Assembly: GCA_045538305.1 (NCBI GenBank)
Contig: JAZSRC010000040.1
Span: 1-33,237, forward strand
Length of the DNA: 33,237 nucleotides
From: SFHK01 sp045538305
Lineage (GTDB): Bacteria > Bacillota > Clostridia > Christensenellales > Aristaeellaceae
Direction of reading: 5' to 3'
In this document: positions 23,784 to 31,695 of the stretch, piece after piece
How positions within the stretch are numbered: the first letter of the stretch is position 1
Layout of the letters: every line of letters begins with the position of its first letter
Position numbers and translations under genes: made by a program
The notes under the pieces: model-generated
What the model saw: only the letters and a program-made list of their open reading frames with translations
Databases searched by the model: none
Told to the model about the DNA's origin: nothing

Positions 23784-24725
23784 ATGATTTATACGGTTAC
23801 TTTGAATCCCGCAAGGGACAGAACGGTAGTGATTGACAACTTTTCCGCGGGTAAAGTAAACCGCATTCAGTCTCTTCGAGACGATCCCGGCGGGAAAGGG
23901 ATTAATGTATCCAAAATGATCCGGTCTCTTGGCGGAAAAAGCGTCGCCATGGGTATTCTGGGCGGAGCAACGGGGAAATACATTAAAAAGAGCCTTCAGG
24001 ATATGGGCATTGATAGCGATTTTGTTTTGACAACTGCCGAAACCAGAACCAATATCAAGGTTGTGGATACGGTTAGGGGTGAAACCACCGATATTAACGA
24101 GCCCGGTACGCCTGTAGCAAAGCGTGTGCTTACAAGCGTGTTTACCCGCCTGAAGGCCCGTGCGCAAAAGGGCGATATTGTTGTGTTTGCCGGAAAGATT
24201 CCGCAGGGAGCGAGCGCGGGGCTGTTGGCCGAATGGATTGGCAAACTCACGGCTGCGGGCGTGCGCGTGTTTCTGGATGCGGACGGCGATACGCTGTTTG
24301 AAGGCGTAAAGGCATCGCCCTATCTGATAAAGCCCAATGAAGCGGAGTTGTCCCAGCTGATGGGTTGCTCGTTTTCTACGCTGTCGGACGTATGCCTGGG
24401 CGCAAAACGCGTTATACATGAGGCGGGCGTACAGGTGGTGGCCGTATCTATGGGCGGCGACGGAGCGCTTATCGTTACCAAGGACGGCGCATATCGGGCG
24501 GAAGGAATACGAGTGCCGGTTCTCAGCACCGTTGGCGCAGGGGACGCCATGATGGCGGCTTTGGCATTCGGTATGGATACGGGTATGCCCTTTCCGGAAA
24601 TGGTTGCGCTGTCAATTGCGGCCAGTGCTGCATGTGTATCGGAGAGCGGAACCCAGGCAGCGCCGCTTGATAACATTATGAAACTCAAAAAACTTGCAAA
24701 GGTTCATTTATACAAATCTGAATAG
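23784..24725 (+). CDS. PfkB-family hexose kinase (1-phosphofructokinase or tagatose-6-phosphate kinase type)
   Basis: A 313-residue cytoplasmic kinase. MIYTVTLNPARDRT is the usual opening of the 1-phosphofructokinase/LacC branch. The substrate loop PGGKGINVS is at 35-43, and the C-terminal signature STVGAGDAM holds the catalytic base Asp254. FruK phosphorylates fructose 1-phosphate and LacC tagatose 6-phosphate; with no phosphotransferase or aldolase gene nearby I cannot choose. GGGGTG lies before the ATG. The next gene follows after 19 bases, so they form an operon. Confidence 0.93.
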   Translation: MIYTVTLNPARDRTVVIDNFSAGKVNRIQSLRDDPGGKGINVSKMIRSLGGKSVAMGILGGATGKYIKKSLQDMGIDSDFVLTTAETRTNIKVVDTVRGETTDINEPGTPVAKRVLTSVFTRLKARAQKGDIVVFAGKIPQGASAGLLAEWIGKLTAAGVRVFLDADGDTLFEGVKASPYLIKPNEAELSQLMGCSFSTLSDVCLGAKRVIHEAGVQVVAVSMGGDGALIVTKDGAYRAEGIRVPVLSTVGAGDAMMAALAFGMDTGMPFPEMVALSIAASAACVSESGTQAAPLDNIMKLKKLAKVHLYKSE

Positions 24726-24744
24726 AAAATGGGGAGATGGTTTC

Positions 24745-25479
24745 ATGAAAAGAAAGATACAGATTCAGGCGCATCGCGGCGCATCGGGGTACGCACCGGA
24801 GAATACGCTTCCCGCATTCCAGATGGCAGTGGATATGGGCGCAGACGGCATTGAATGCGACGTTTATCTGACGAAGGACGGCGAGTTCGTAATCTGTCAC
24901 GATACGACCATTGACCGCACCAGCGATGGTACGGGCGCGATTTGCGATCTTACACTTTCGGAAATCAAAGCGCATGACTTTGGCGTAAAGTTTGACGAAA
25001 AATATCGCGGCGTAACCGCTCCAACGCTTGGCGAAATGCTGGACGTTGTTAAGTGTCTGAATCCCATCAACCTTGAAATCAAGAAATTCCGCGAGGGCGA
25101 GGATAATGGGGAAATTCTCGATCAGTTCTATAATCTGCTCAAGGAAAAGGATGTAATTGCCAATACAATCGTTTCAAGCTTTGATGCGGACATCCTTACG
25201 CAGCTCAAACAGCGCCACCCCGATATCTATACATGTTTCCTGTATAACAGGCGCTTGAACGCTGCGGCCTATGCAAAAAGCTTCGGGTGCTCGGCAATTC
25301 ATCCGTATCATAAAACGCTGAAAAAGATTTCTGTAAAAAGCGCTCATGCCCGCGGCATGAAAGTTAATTGCTGGACTGCCAATGAAGAAGACGAAATCAG
25401 AAAAATGATTGCCGTTGGCTGCGACGGTATCATTACGAATTATCCCGACCGCGCAATTGCTATTGCAGAGGAAGAATAG
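24745..25479 (+). CDS. Glycerophosphodiester phosphodiesterase
   Basis: Hydrolyses glycerophosphodiesters from lipid turnover to glycerol 3-phosphate and an alcohol. The 244-residue length is normal for the cytoplasmic form, with no signal peptide. The active-site set is complete: His10-Arg11, Glu19-Asn20, Glu37 and Asp39, and His52 in CHDTTIDRT. The ATG at 24745 follows GGGGAG by about 9 bases; an upstream in-frame codon inside the kinase gene is less likely. It is second in the kinase operon and is closed by a terminator. Confidence 0.94.
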   Translation: MKRKIQIQAHRGASGYAPENTLPAFQMAVDMGADGIECDVYLTKDGEFVICHDTTIDRTSDGTGAICDLTLSEIKAHDFGVKFDEKYRGVTAPTLGEMLDVVKCLNPINLEIKKFREGEDNGEILDQFYNLLKEKDVIANTIVSSFDADILTQLKQRHPDIYTCFLYNRRLNAAAYAKSFGCSAIHPYHKTLKKISVKSAHARGMKVNCWTANEEDEIRKMIAVGCDGIITNYPDRAIAIAEEE

Positions 25480-25494
25480 GCGAACCTATCGGTT

Positions 25495-25535
25495 AAACGC
25501 CCGGCGAAGGATTCGTTCGGGCGTTTACGGTTTTT
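25495..25535 (+). terminator. Terminator of the sugar kinase/GDPD unit
   Basis: A 9-bp stem (25495-25503 with 25518-25526) is followed by ACGG and five Ts. It lies just before the next gene's ribosome site. Confidence 0.85.
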
Positions 25536-25554
25536 GAAAGGGTGGATAGACAGC

Positions 25555-26199
25555 ATGCGAGTGATTGATTTAACCCATACGATTATGGAAGATATGCCCG
25601 TATATCCGGGTACAGAGCCGCCGATTCTGAAAGAAGCCAATACTTATGAAACGGATGGTTTTAAGGAAACGCGTATCGCTATGTTTTCGCATACCGGAAC
25701 GCATGCAGATCCGCCCGCCCATCTGTTTGCGGGAAGAACTACGCTTGATAGATTTCCGGCGGAGCAGTTTGTGGGGTATGCGCTTGTAATCGATGCCTCG
25801 GACGTGCCTTGCGGCGGAAGCATTACGATGGATCACCTGCGCGTGCATGGAGAAAAGATAGAAAAGGCGGATTTTCTTCTGTTCCGCTTGGGATGGGATC
25901 GATATTGGGGGCAAAACCAGTATTTTGGAGATTATCCCTGCATCGATGAAGATGTAATGAACGTAATTCTGGCCGGTTCCTATAAAGGGATCGGATTTGA
26001 TGTAATCGGTCTCGATCCGATTGCCGACGCCAATCTCACGCGCCATAAAAGGCTGTTTGAAAAGAAGGATATTATCAATATCGAAAACCTTAAAAATCTT
26101 GATAGGTGCGGAAGCGACTTGTTTTTATTCGCCTGCTTGCCTTTGAAAATCAAGGACAGTGATGGCGCTCCGGTTCGCGCGGTAGCCATTTTTGAATAA
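25555..26199 (+). CDS. Cyclase family protein (kynurenine formamidase-like metal hydrolase)
   Basis: A 214-residue member of the cyclase/KynB family, metal-dependent amidohydrolases. The metal-binding signature HTGTHADPPAH is at 46-56, preceded by RVIDLTHTIMEDMPVYPG. Relatives hydrolyse N-formylkynurenine, isatin or polyketide-like amides; no tryptophan-degradation genes are nearby, so the substrate is open. The ATG at 25555 follows AAGGGTGG; an earlier in-frame codon at 25534 lies in the T run of the preceding terminator. Readthrough of that terminator is the only visible source of transcripts, as I see no separate promoter. Confidence 0.88.
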   Translation: MRVIDLTHTIMEDMPVYPGTEPPILKEANTYETDGFKETRIAMFSHTGTHADPPAHLFAGRTTLDRFPAEQFVGYALVIDASDVPCGGSITMDHLRVHGEKIEKADFLLFRLGWDRYWGQNQYFGDYPCIDEDVMNVILAGSYKGIGFDVIGLDPIADANLTRHKRLFEKKDIINIENLKNLDRCGSDLFLFACLPLKIKDSDGAPVRAVAIFE

Positions 26200-26204
26200 G
26201 CCGA

Positions 26205-26257
26205 AGGTTATGCTGCAGAAGCATAAAATCTGCAGCAGCCTTTCTTTGGTTTTTTTT
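26205..26257 (+). terminator. Terminator after the cyclase-family gene
   Basis: A 9-bp stem, TGCTGCAGA (26211-26219) with TCTGCAGCA (26229-26237), is extended by AAGG/CCTT across a small internal loop. A T-rich tail with eight consecutive Ts ends at 26257. Confidence 0.9.
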
Positions 26258-26576
26258 CTGTTGCAAGAAATCTCAGCGGGAAAACATCGCACCTAGTATG
26301 CCGCACTATTCCTGTCTTAATGATTTCGTTAATGTTTGGTAGCGTTCGCGAAACAGTTATTGTATATACTATTATACGGGTTATTATATCTTATTGCAGT
26401 GAGGAAGCATTGCCGTATGTAAAGTTCCTTTTTGATGTTCAGTTGCGGAAAACATACTGAAGGATGAGATGGAATTCCGTTTCTCATCCACAAGCGTTCT
26501 GATCGGGGTATTTGAGGAGAAGAGATAAAAGCCCGACGTCTGAATTTGATGAAGATCCTGCAGAGGGAGAATGACG
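26258..26576 (+). promoter_or_regulatory. Non-coding region before the caspase-like gene: possible promoter and leader
   Basis: No coding region is seen. The AT-rich stretch near 26360-26390 holds TTGTAT (26360-26365) and TATTAT (26382-26387) 16 bases apart, a possible promoter; TATACT at 26365-26370 is another -10 candidate without a good -35. The long leader contains a hairpin, GGATGAGA (26462-26469) with TCTCATCC (26482-26489), around the palindrome GGAATTCC. It is about 85 bases before the start codon and may affect mRNA stability or translation. Confidence 0.4.
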
Positions 26577-29500
26577 ATGAAAACGAAACTCAGGAAGATG
26601 CTTGTTGGAATACTGGTGCTCGTGTTGGTGAGCGCTGATATATGTGCGCTTGCGGATACGCTTGCAGCAATCCAACTTCCTCAAGCGTTAAAGATTATTG
26701 AGGAAGAGGCATTCTACGGGGATACTTCTATCGAAAAAATCGTCGTGCCGGATGGCGCAACAGAAATCCGCAGCAAAGCCTTTGCTGAGAGCTCGTTGAA
26801 GGAAATCAATCTGCCCGGATCCATCACCCATATCGAAAATGATGCGTTTGACGGATGCGGAAAGATTGTCATGACTGCCGAAATGGATTCCTATGCCTAT
26901 GAATGGGCGATTGAGCATGGGTATATCGAAAGAAGTGTGATTGAATCGGCTCATCCCTACGCATTGAATACGGATCAGACATGGGAATACAATCATCCCG
27001 AACCGGCAGTAGCCTTGATAGTTCGGTTTTCTGAGCAAACGAAGTTCGAACCTTCCTACGATACATTGACCGTCACTGATTCTACCGGCGCACAATCTGT
27101 ATATACCGGCACCGAACTTGCTGGAGCGGAATTGGTTTTGCCCGGCAGCAGCTTTAGCGTGCACCTGAAAACAGATGGAAGCATAAACGAATTCGGATTC
27201 AGAATCATATCGGTAGAAGGAATGCAAACGCCTTCTGCTCCCTCCGGTGTAACTGCAGCTGCACAGGGCGCCAGCAGTATCAGGATCAGCTGGAATAAAG
27301 TAGACGGCGTTGATGGCTACAATGTCTATCGCTCAGCCAGCAGCGGCGATATTTACAGCATGGTGGGAACAACCGGCGCGCTGAGTTATACCGATACCGG
27401 CCTTTCTGCAAATACGATGTACTACTATAAAGTTACTGCGTACAAAAGAAACGTTGAAAGCTCCGGAAGCGACTATGTATCCGCAAAGACCATGTCGATG
27501 GAAGAGATGTACGCTGCAACGCTGACCACAAGGACTCTGTCTGATGGTACCCTTGAAATTATCGGTTACGATGATAGTTTAAACGAACTGGTAATACCCG
27601 CAACAATCAATGGAAAACAGGTTACTTCCATTGGCGAAAAAGCTTTTGCAGACTGCGTAACCTTGACAACTGTCGTATTGCCGGAAGGGATCACATCCAT
27701 CAGCAAAGATTCCTTCAAGAACTGCGTTAATCTGGGAAATGTCGACTTGTCGTCTACTCTGACCTCCATTGGCGTCGACGCCTTTGCCGGCTGCACAAGC
27801 CTGACAGAAATTACGATCCCCGAATGCGTAGTTTCCATTGGCATAGGCGCCTTCTCCGGTTGCAACAGCTTGACTGTAACGGTTGTTTTCGACAGCCACG
27901 CCTACTATTGGTGCATTGAAAACAGTGTTCCCTATAATGCAACGGATATTATAGTACCTGTGCCGGAAAATGTAAGTGCCATCGCGCTGAGCGGTACGGA
28001 GATTGAAATCAGCTGGGACGAAGTGGAAAACCCTGATGGATATTATATCTATACCTATGCTGATGATCCACGCATTGGCCGTGATATCGAAGCCGCAGAG
28101 ATTTTGGTCACCCGCGACAGGATGAGCTTTGTCAAAGAGAATCTTTCCCCGGGTACTACATATTATTTCCGAGTGAGTGCATATATTGGAGAAATCGAAA
28201 GTGAACTGAGTGAAGTGGTATTCGCCACGACGTGGTATGCTCTTCCGGAATCCGATCATCCCTATGCCAATGATACGGATAAAACCTGGGAGTATGTACA
28301 CCATGAATCGGCAGAAACGCTGAAAGTAACCTTCTCCTCCGAAACGGAACTCGAGAATCGCTATGATACGCTGACCGTCATCGATTCCAACGGAAACGAA
28401 GATGTTTATACTGGCACGGAACTGGCGGGCGCCGAACTGATTCTGCCCGGTAATTCCTTTAGCCTGCACCTGGAGACGGACTCGAGCGTGCAGAGATACG
28501 GATTCAAAGTCGCGTCGGTCGAAGTTATCAACGGTGTCCTGCTGCCTGCGCCGGAAAATGTGAGCGCCGTCGCCCTGAGCAACACTGCGATCGAAATCAG
28601 CTGGGATGAAGTGGAGAATGCGGAGGGCTACTATATCCATACCTATATGGATGATCCTCGCCTCAGCCGGAGCGTCGAAGCGGCGGAAACATTCGTTACC
28701 CGCGATAGGAAAAGCTATATCAAAGAAGATCTTTCTTCCGGTCTTACCTATTATTTCCGGGTTGGCGCATTCATTTATGAAAAGATTGAAGGAGAACTGA
28801 GCGAAGTGGTATTTGCTACGACGCTGATTGTTCTGCCGGAATCCGATCATCCCTATGCCGATAATACGGATACAACTTGGGAATACGTGCATCCTGAGCC
28901 GGCAGTTTCGCTGAAGGTATCTTTCTCCTCTGACACAGAATTCGAAAGCCGTTATGATACCCTTACTGTGATCGATACCAACGGAAATGAGAGCCTTTAT
29001 ACCGGTTTGAGTTTGGCAGGTGTAGAACTGAATCTGCCTGGGAATTCATTTAGTTTGCGTCTGAGAACGGATGGAAGCCGACAGTATTATGGTTTCAAAG
29101 TTATATCCGTGGAAGCTTTGGACAGCCCTGCGTTGTCTGCACCTCAAAACGTAAGAACAACTGCGCTGGGGAGCACAAGTATTGAAATCAGGTGGGACGA
29201 AGTAGAAGGGGCTGATGGTTACTGTCTCTATAGCTATACATACAATCCCAGCCTCAGCCGGAACGCCGAAGCTGCTGAACGCTTTATTGTCCGCGACACG
29301 GAAGGTGTGCTTATAGAAGATCTTGCTCCCCGTACAACATATTACTATCGCATAAGTGCATGCAAGGAAGATGGCATTGAAAGCATGCAGAGCGAAGTGG
29401 TATCCGCTACGACGTTGGCTGTTCTGCCGGAATCCGATCATCCCTATGCCAGTGATACGGATAAAACCTGGGAGTATGTACACCATGAGCCGGCGGAAGC

Positions 29501-31349
29501 GCTGAAAGTAACCTTCTCTTCCGATACGAAATTCGAAAATCGTTACGATACGCTGACCGTCATTGATTCCTACGGAAACGAAGATGTTTATACCGGTACG
29601 GAACTTGCGGGCGCCGAACTGATACTGCCCGGTAATTCCTTCAGCCTGCGCTTGGTGACGGACTTGAGCGTGCAGGAATACGGCTTCAGAATCATATCAG
29701 TCGAAGCTGTCAGTGGCGTCCTGTTGCCTGCGCCGGAAAATGTGAGCGCCGTCGCTCTGAGCAGCACAGCTATCAGAATCAGCTGGGATGAAGTGGAAAA
29801 CGCGGAGGGGTATTCTGTTTATACCTATGATGATGATCCCCGTCTCAGTCGGGATATCGAAGCCGAAGAAATCTACATCCCCCGAGACAGGATGAGCTTT
29901 GACAAAGAGAATCTTTCTCCCGCTACTACCTATTATTTCCGGGTGAGTGCAAATACTGGAGAGATCGAAGGTGAACTGAGCGAAGTGGCGTCCGCCACGA
30001 CATGGCTTGTTACTCTGCCGGAATCCGATCATCCCTATGCCAATAATACGGATAGAATCTGGGAGTACGTACACTATGAGCCGGCAGAAGCGCTGAAAGT
30101 AACCTTCTCCTCCGACACGGAATTTGAGGATCGCTACGATACGCTGACGGTCATCGATTTCAACGGAACCGAAGAAGTGTATACCGGCACGGAACTGGCG
30201 GGCGCCGAACTGATTCTGCCCGGTAATTCCTTTAGCCTGCACCTGAAAACAGACTACAGTTATCAGTACTACGGCTTCAAAGTCATATCGGTTGAAGCTG
30301 TCGATGCCGATTTCCTGCTTGCTCCGCAAAACGTGTGTGCATCGGTGCTGAGCACCAGCAGTATCAACGTCAGCTGGAACAATGTATCCGGGGCGGCTTA
30401 CTACTATGTCTATCGTTCTGAAACGGATGAAAGCTCGTACACCCGCATTGCCGTCCTTTCTAGTGAATCTTCAAGCTATACCGATACCGGCTTGAAATCC
30501 AATACGCTATACTGGTACAAGGTGTGCGCAGCAGACGCTAATGAATCTGCCGGTCCCTTCGGAGCCTCAGTCAGCGCCAGAACATCCAGTAATGCCAACG
30601 ACGTCACCTACAGGGCATTGCTGATTGGCAACACTTATCCGGATACCAGTAACTATCTTCCTGGTCCTGATAATGATGCTATGGCTGTAAAGACCATGTT
30701 GTTGATGCAGCATGGAACCCCATTTACCGTAACAACAAAGATCAATGCGACTGCTTCTACGATCAGAAGCTCCATTACTTCTGCCTTGGGCGAAGCAGAT
30801 AGCAACGATGTATCCCTGTTCTATTACAGCGGTCACGGAACAAGCTCTGGTTCTTTGTGCGGCATTAACGATACCTATATTTCGGTCGATAATCTGAGGA
30901 GTTATCTGGATACCATTAAGGGAACAAAAATCGTATTGCTTGATTCCTGCCATAGCGGAACACATATTGGGAAATCCGTCGACACAAGCGGGGCGGAGGA
31001 TTTCAACAATGCGATCATTGCTGCATTTTCCATGAAGAGCAAAGCCAACCTTGCTGCAAACAACTATATCGTTCTGACTGCCTGCAGCCAGAATCAGTAC
31101 TCATATTCTTCTGGGCTCGCGTCAGGCTTCTACTTTGGCATTTTTACTAATGCATTGGCAAGGGGAAGCGGTTATGATATGATCTCTGGCGTGCCCTGTT
31201 CCTACTATGCCGATACAAACAACGATGGAAGCATTACCCTCGGCGAGGAATACAATTACATTGTTAACAAGATCCGACAGGACCATAATAACAAACAAGC
31301 CACTCAGTATTATGGCGACCTTGGATATGTGCTTTGGAAGTACAGATGA
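26577..31349 (+). CDS. Secreted caspase-like (peptidase C14) protease with leucine-rich, CUB-like and Fn3 modules
   Basis: A 1590-residue exported protein. A signal peptide ends near residue 26 (ICALA). Then come a BspA-type leucine-rich segment (about 33-105), CUB-like domain 1 (125-215), Fn3 1 (220-306), a second leucine-rich segment (310-455), Fn3 2 (458-554), and four repeats of CUB-like plus Fn3 starting near residues 557, 754, 951 and 1148. Last is a caspase-fold domain (1345-1590) with the catalytic dyad His1420 in YYSGHG and Cys1458 in DSCHSG. An EF-hand loop lies inside it at 1546-1557. The start at 26577 is 7 bases after GGGAG; the in-frame ATG at 26571 is too close to it. Terminators on both sides make it a lone unit. 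Substrate and partners are unknown. An extracellular protease or surface adhesin-protease is the inference. Confidence 0.9.
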   Translation: MKTKLRKMLVGILVLVLVSADICALADTLAAIQLPQALKIIEEEAFYGDTSIEKIVVPDGATEIRSKAFAESSLKEINLPGSITHIENDAFDGCGKIVMTAEMDSYAYEWAIEHGYIERSVIESAHPYALNTDQTWEYNHPEPAVALIVRFSEQTKFEPSYDTLTVTDSTGAQSVYTGTELAGAELVLPGSSFSVHLKTDGSINEFGFRIISVEGMQTPSAPSGVTAAAQGASSIRISWNKVDGVDGYNVYRSASSGDIYSMVGTTGALSYTDTGLSANTMYYYKVTAYKRNVESSGSDYVSAKTMSMEEMYAATLTTRTLSDGTLEIIGYDDSLNELVIPATINGKQVTSIGEKAFADCVTLTTVVLPEGITSISKDSFKNCVNLGNVDLSSTLTSIGVDAFAGCTSLTEITIPECVVSIGIGAFSGCNSLTVTVVFDSHAYYWCIENSVPYNATDIIVPVPENVSAIALSGTEIEISWDEVENPDGYYIYTYADDPRIGRDIEAAEILVTRDRMSFVKENLSPGTTYYFRVSAYIGEIESELSEVVFATTWYALPESDHPYANDTDKTWEYVHHESAETLKVTFSSETELENRYDTLTVIDSNGNEDVYTGTELAGAELILPGNSFSLHLETDSSVQRYGFKVASVEVINGVLLPAPENVSAVALSNTAIEISWDEVENAEGYYIHTYMDDPRLSRSVEAAETFVTRDRKSYIKEDLSSGLTYYFRVGAFIYEKIEGELSEVVFATTLIVLPESDHPYADNTDTTWEYVHPEPAVSLKVSFSSDTEFESRYDTLTVIDTNGNESLYTGLSLAGVELNLPGNSFSLRLRTDGSRQYYGFKVISVEALDSPALSAPQNVRTTALGSTSIEIRWDEVEGADGYCLYSYTYNPSLSRNAEAAERFIVRDTEGVLIEDLAPRTTYYYRISACKEDGIESMQSEVVSATTLAVLPESDHPYASDTDKTWEYVHHEPAEALKVTFSSDTKFENRYDTLTVIDSYGNEDVYTGTELAGAELILPGNSFSLRLVTDLSVQEYGFRIISVEAVSGVLLPAPENVSAVALSSTAIRISWDEVENAEGYSVYTYDDDPRLSRDIEAEEIYIPRDRMSFDKENLSPATTYYFRVSANTGEIEGELSEVASATTWLVTLPESDHPYANNTDRIWEYVHYEPAEALKVTFSSDTEFEDRYDTLTVIDFNGTEEVYTGTELAGAELILPGNSFSLHLKTDYSYQYYGFKVISVEAVDADFLLAPQNVCASVLSTSSINVSWNNVSGAAYYYVYRSETDESSYTRIAVLSSESSSYTDTGLKSNTLYWYKVCAADANESAGPFGASVSARTSSNANDVTYRALLIGNTYPDTSNYLPGPDNDAMAVKTMLLMQHGTPFTVTTKINATASTIRSSITSALGEADSNDVSLFYYSGHGTSSGSLCGINDTYISVDNLRSYLDTIKGTKIVLLDSCHSGTHIGKSVDTSGAEDFNNAIIAAFSMKSKANLAANNYIVLTACSQNQYSYSSGLASGFYFGIFTNALARGSGYDMISGVPCSYYADTNNDGSITLGEEYNYIVNKIRQDHNNKQATQYYGDLGYVLWKYR
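28245..30600 (+). repeat. Four tandem CUB-like/Fn3 repeats with an exact 591-base period
   Basis: The start of the CUB-like module, CCGGAATCCGATCATC, appears at 28245, 28836, 29427 and 30018, each 591 bases (197 codons) apart. The last unit carries a different Fn3 domain before the protease. Similarity at DNA level is strong in the CUB-like halves. Confidence 0.9.
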
Positions 31350-31514
31350 TCTGCTTGCCTGTATTTCCGAAAAGTGGACTGACGTGGCTTTGCCCTCTTT
31401 AAGTATGAGCGGCTGCATGATTTTTTTCCTAAGAAAAAAGTCTAGGTACAGTGAACCTTTGGGTTGAAGAACCTGAAATCCTGCCTGTTGGTGCGTTCTT
31501 TAACAGCCAATCCG

Positions 31515-31586
31515 AGCATAAACAAATGTGAAGGGACTGCTGCAGAAGCAAGAATCTGTAGCAGTCCCTTCGCTATGCTTGTTTTT
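31515..31586. terminator. Terminator after the caspase-like gene, possibly two-way
   Basis: A 16-bp stem (31531-31546 with 31555-31570, one G-T pair) has an 8-base loop, flanked by AGCATA/TATGCT (31515-31520 with 31574-31579), then GTTTTTG. Its core resembles the terminator at 26205-26257. Confidence 0.85.
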
Positions 31587-31609
31587 GTTGTCAGCTTTCG
31601 TCCATACAA

Positions 31610-31666
31610 ATAGTCCTCTCAGTGCAGTCTCGAATTTATTTCGAACGTTTGCTCTGAGAGGACTAT
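31610..31666. other. Two-tier hairpin
   Basis: Perfect 13-base inverted arms (31610-31622 and 31654-31666) enclose a 31-base loop that itself holds a small TCGAA/TTCGA stem. It lies 30 bases past the stop of the minus-strand gene and could terminate it, though the T run is poor. Confidence 0.6.
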
Positions 31667-31695
31667 ATCAAACGAGGTAAATCCTGTTCATACTG

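Larger units (their letters stand above)
31350..31695. other. Intergenic region with hairpins, no gene
   Basis: The gap between the converging caspase-like and phosphodiester-glycosidase genes contains only short reading pieces broken by stops. It holds the two hairpins listed separately. A short open stretch of about 30 codons ends near 31531, but no start site or family is recognisable. Confidence 0.6.

Noticed and set aside
27579..28892. Long minus-strand frames opposite the caspase-like gene (also 29697-30329)
   Set aside because: They repeat in step with the 591-base coding repeat and have no start signals; shadows of the repeats.
31356..31531. Possible transposase or gene remnant after the caspase-like gene
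   Set aside because: Only pieces of about 30 codons, broken by stops, with no recognisable motif or terminal inverted repeats.
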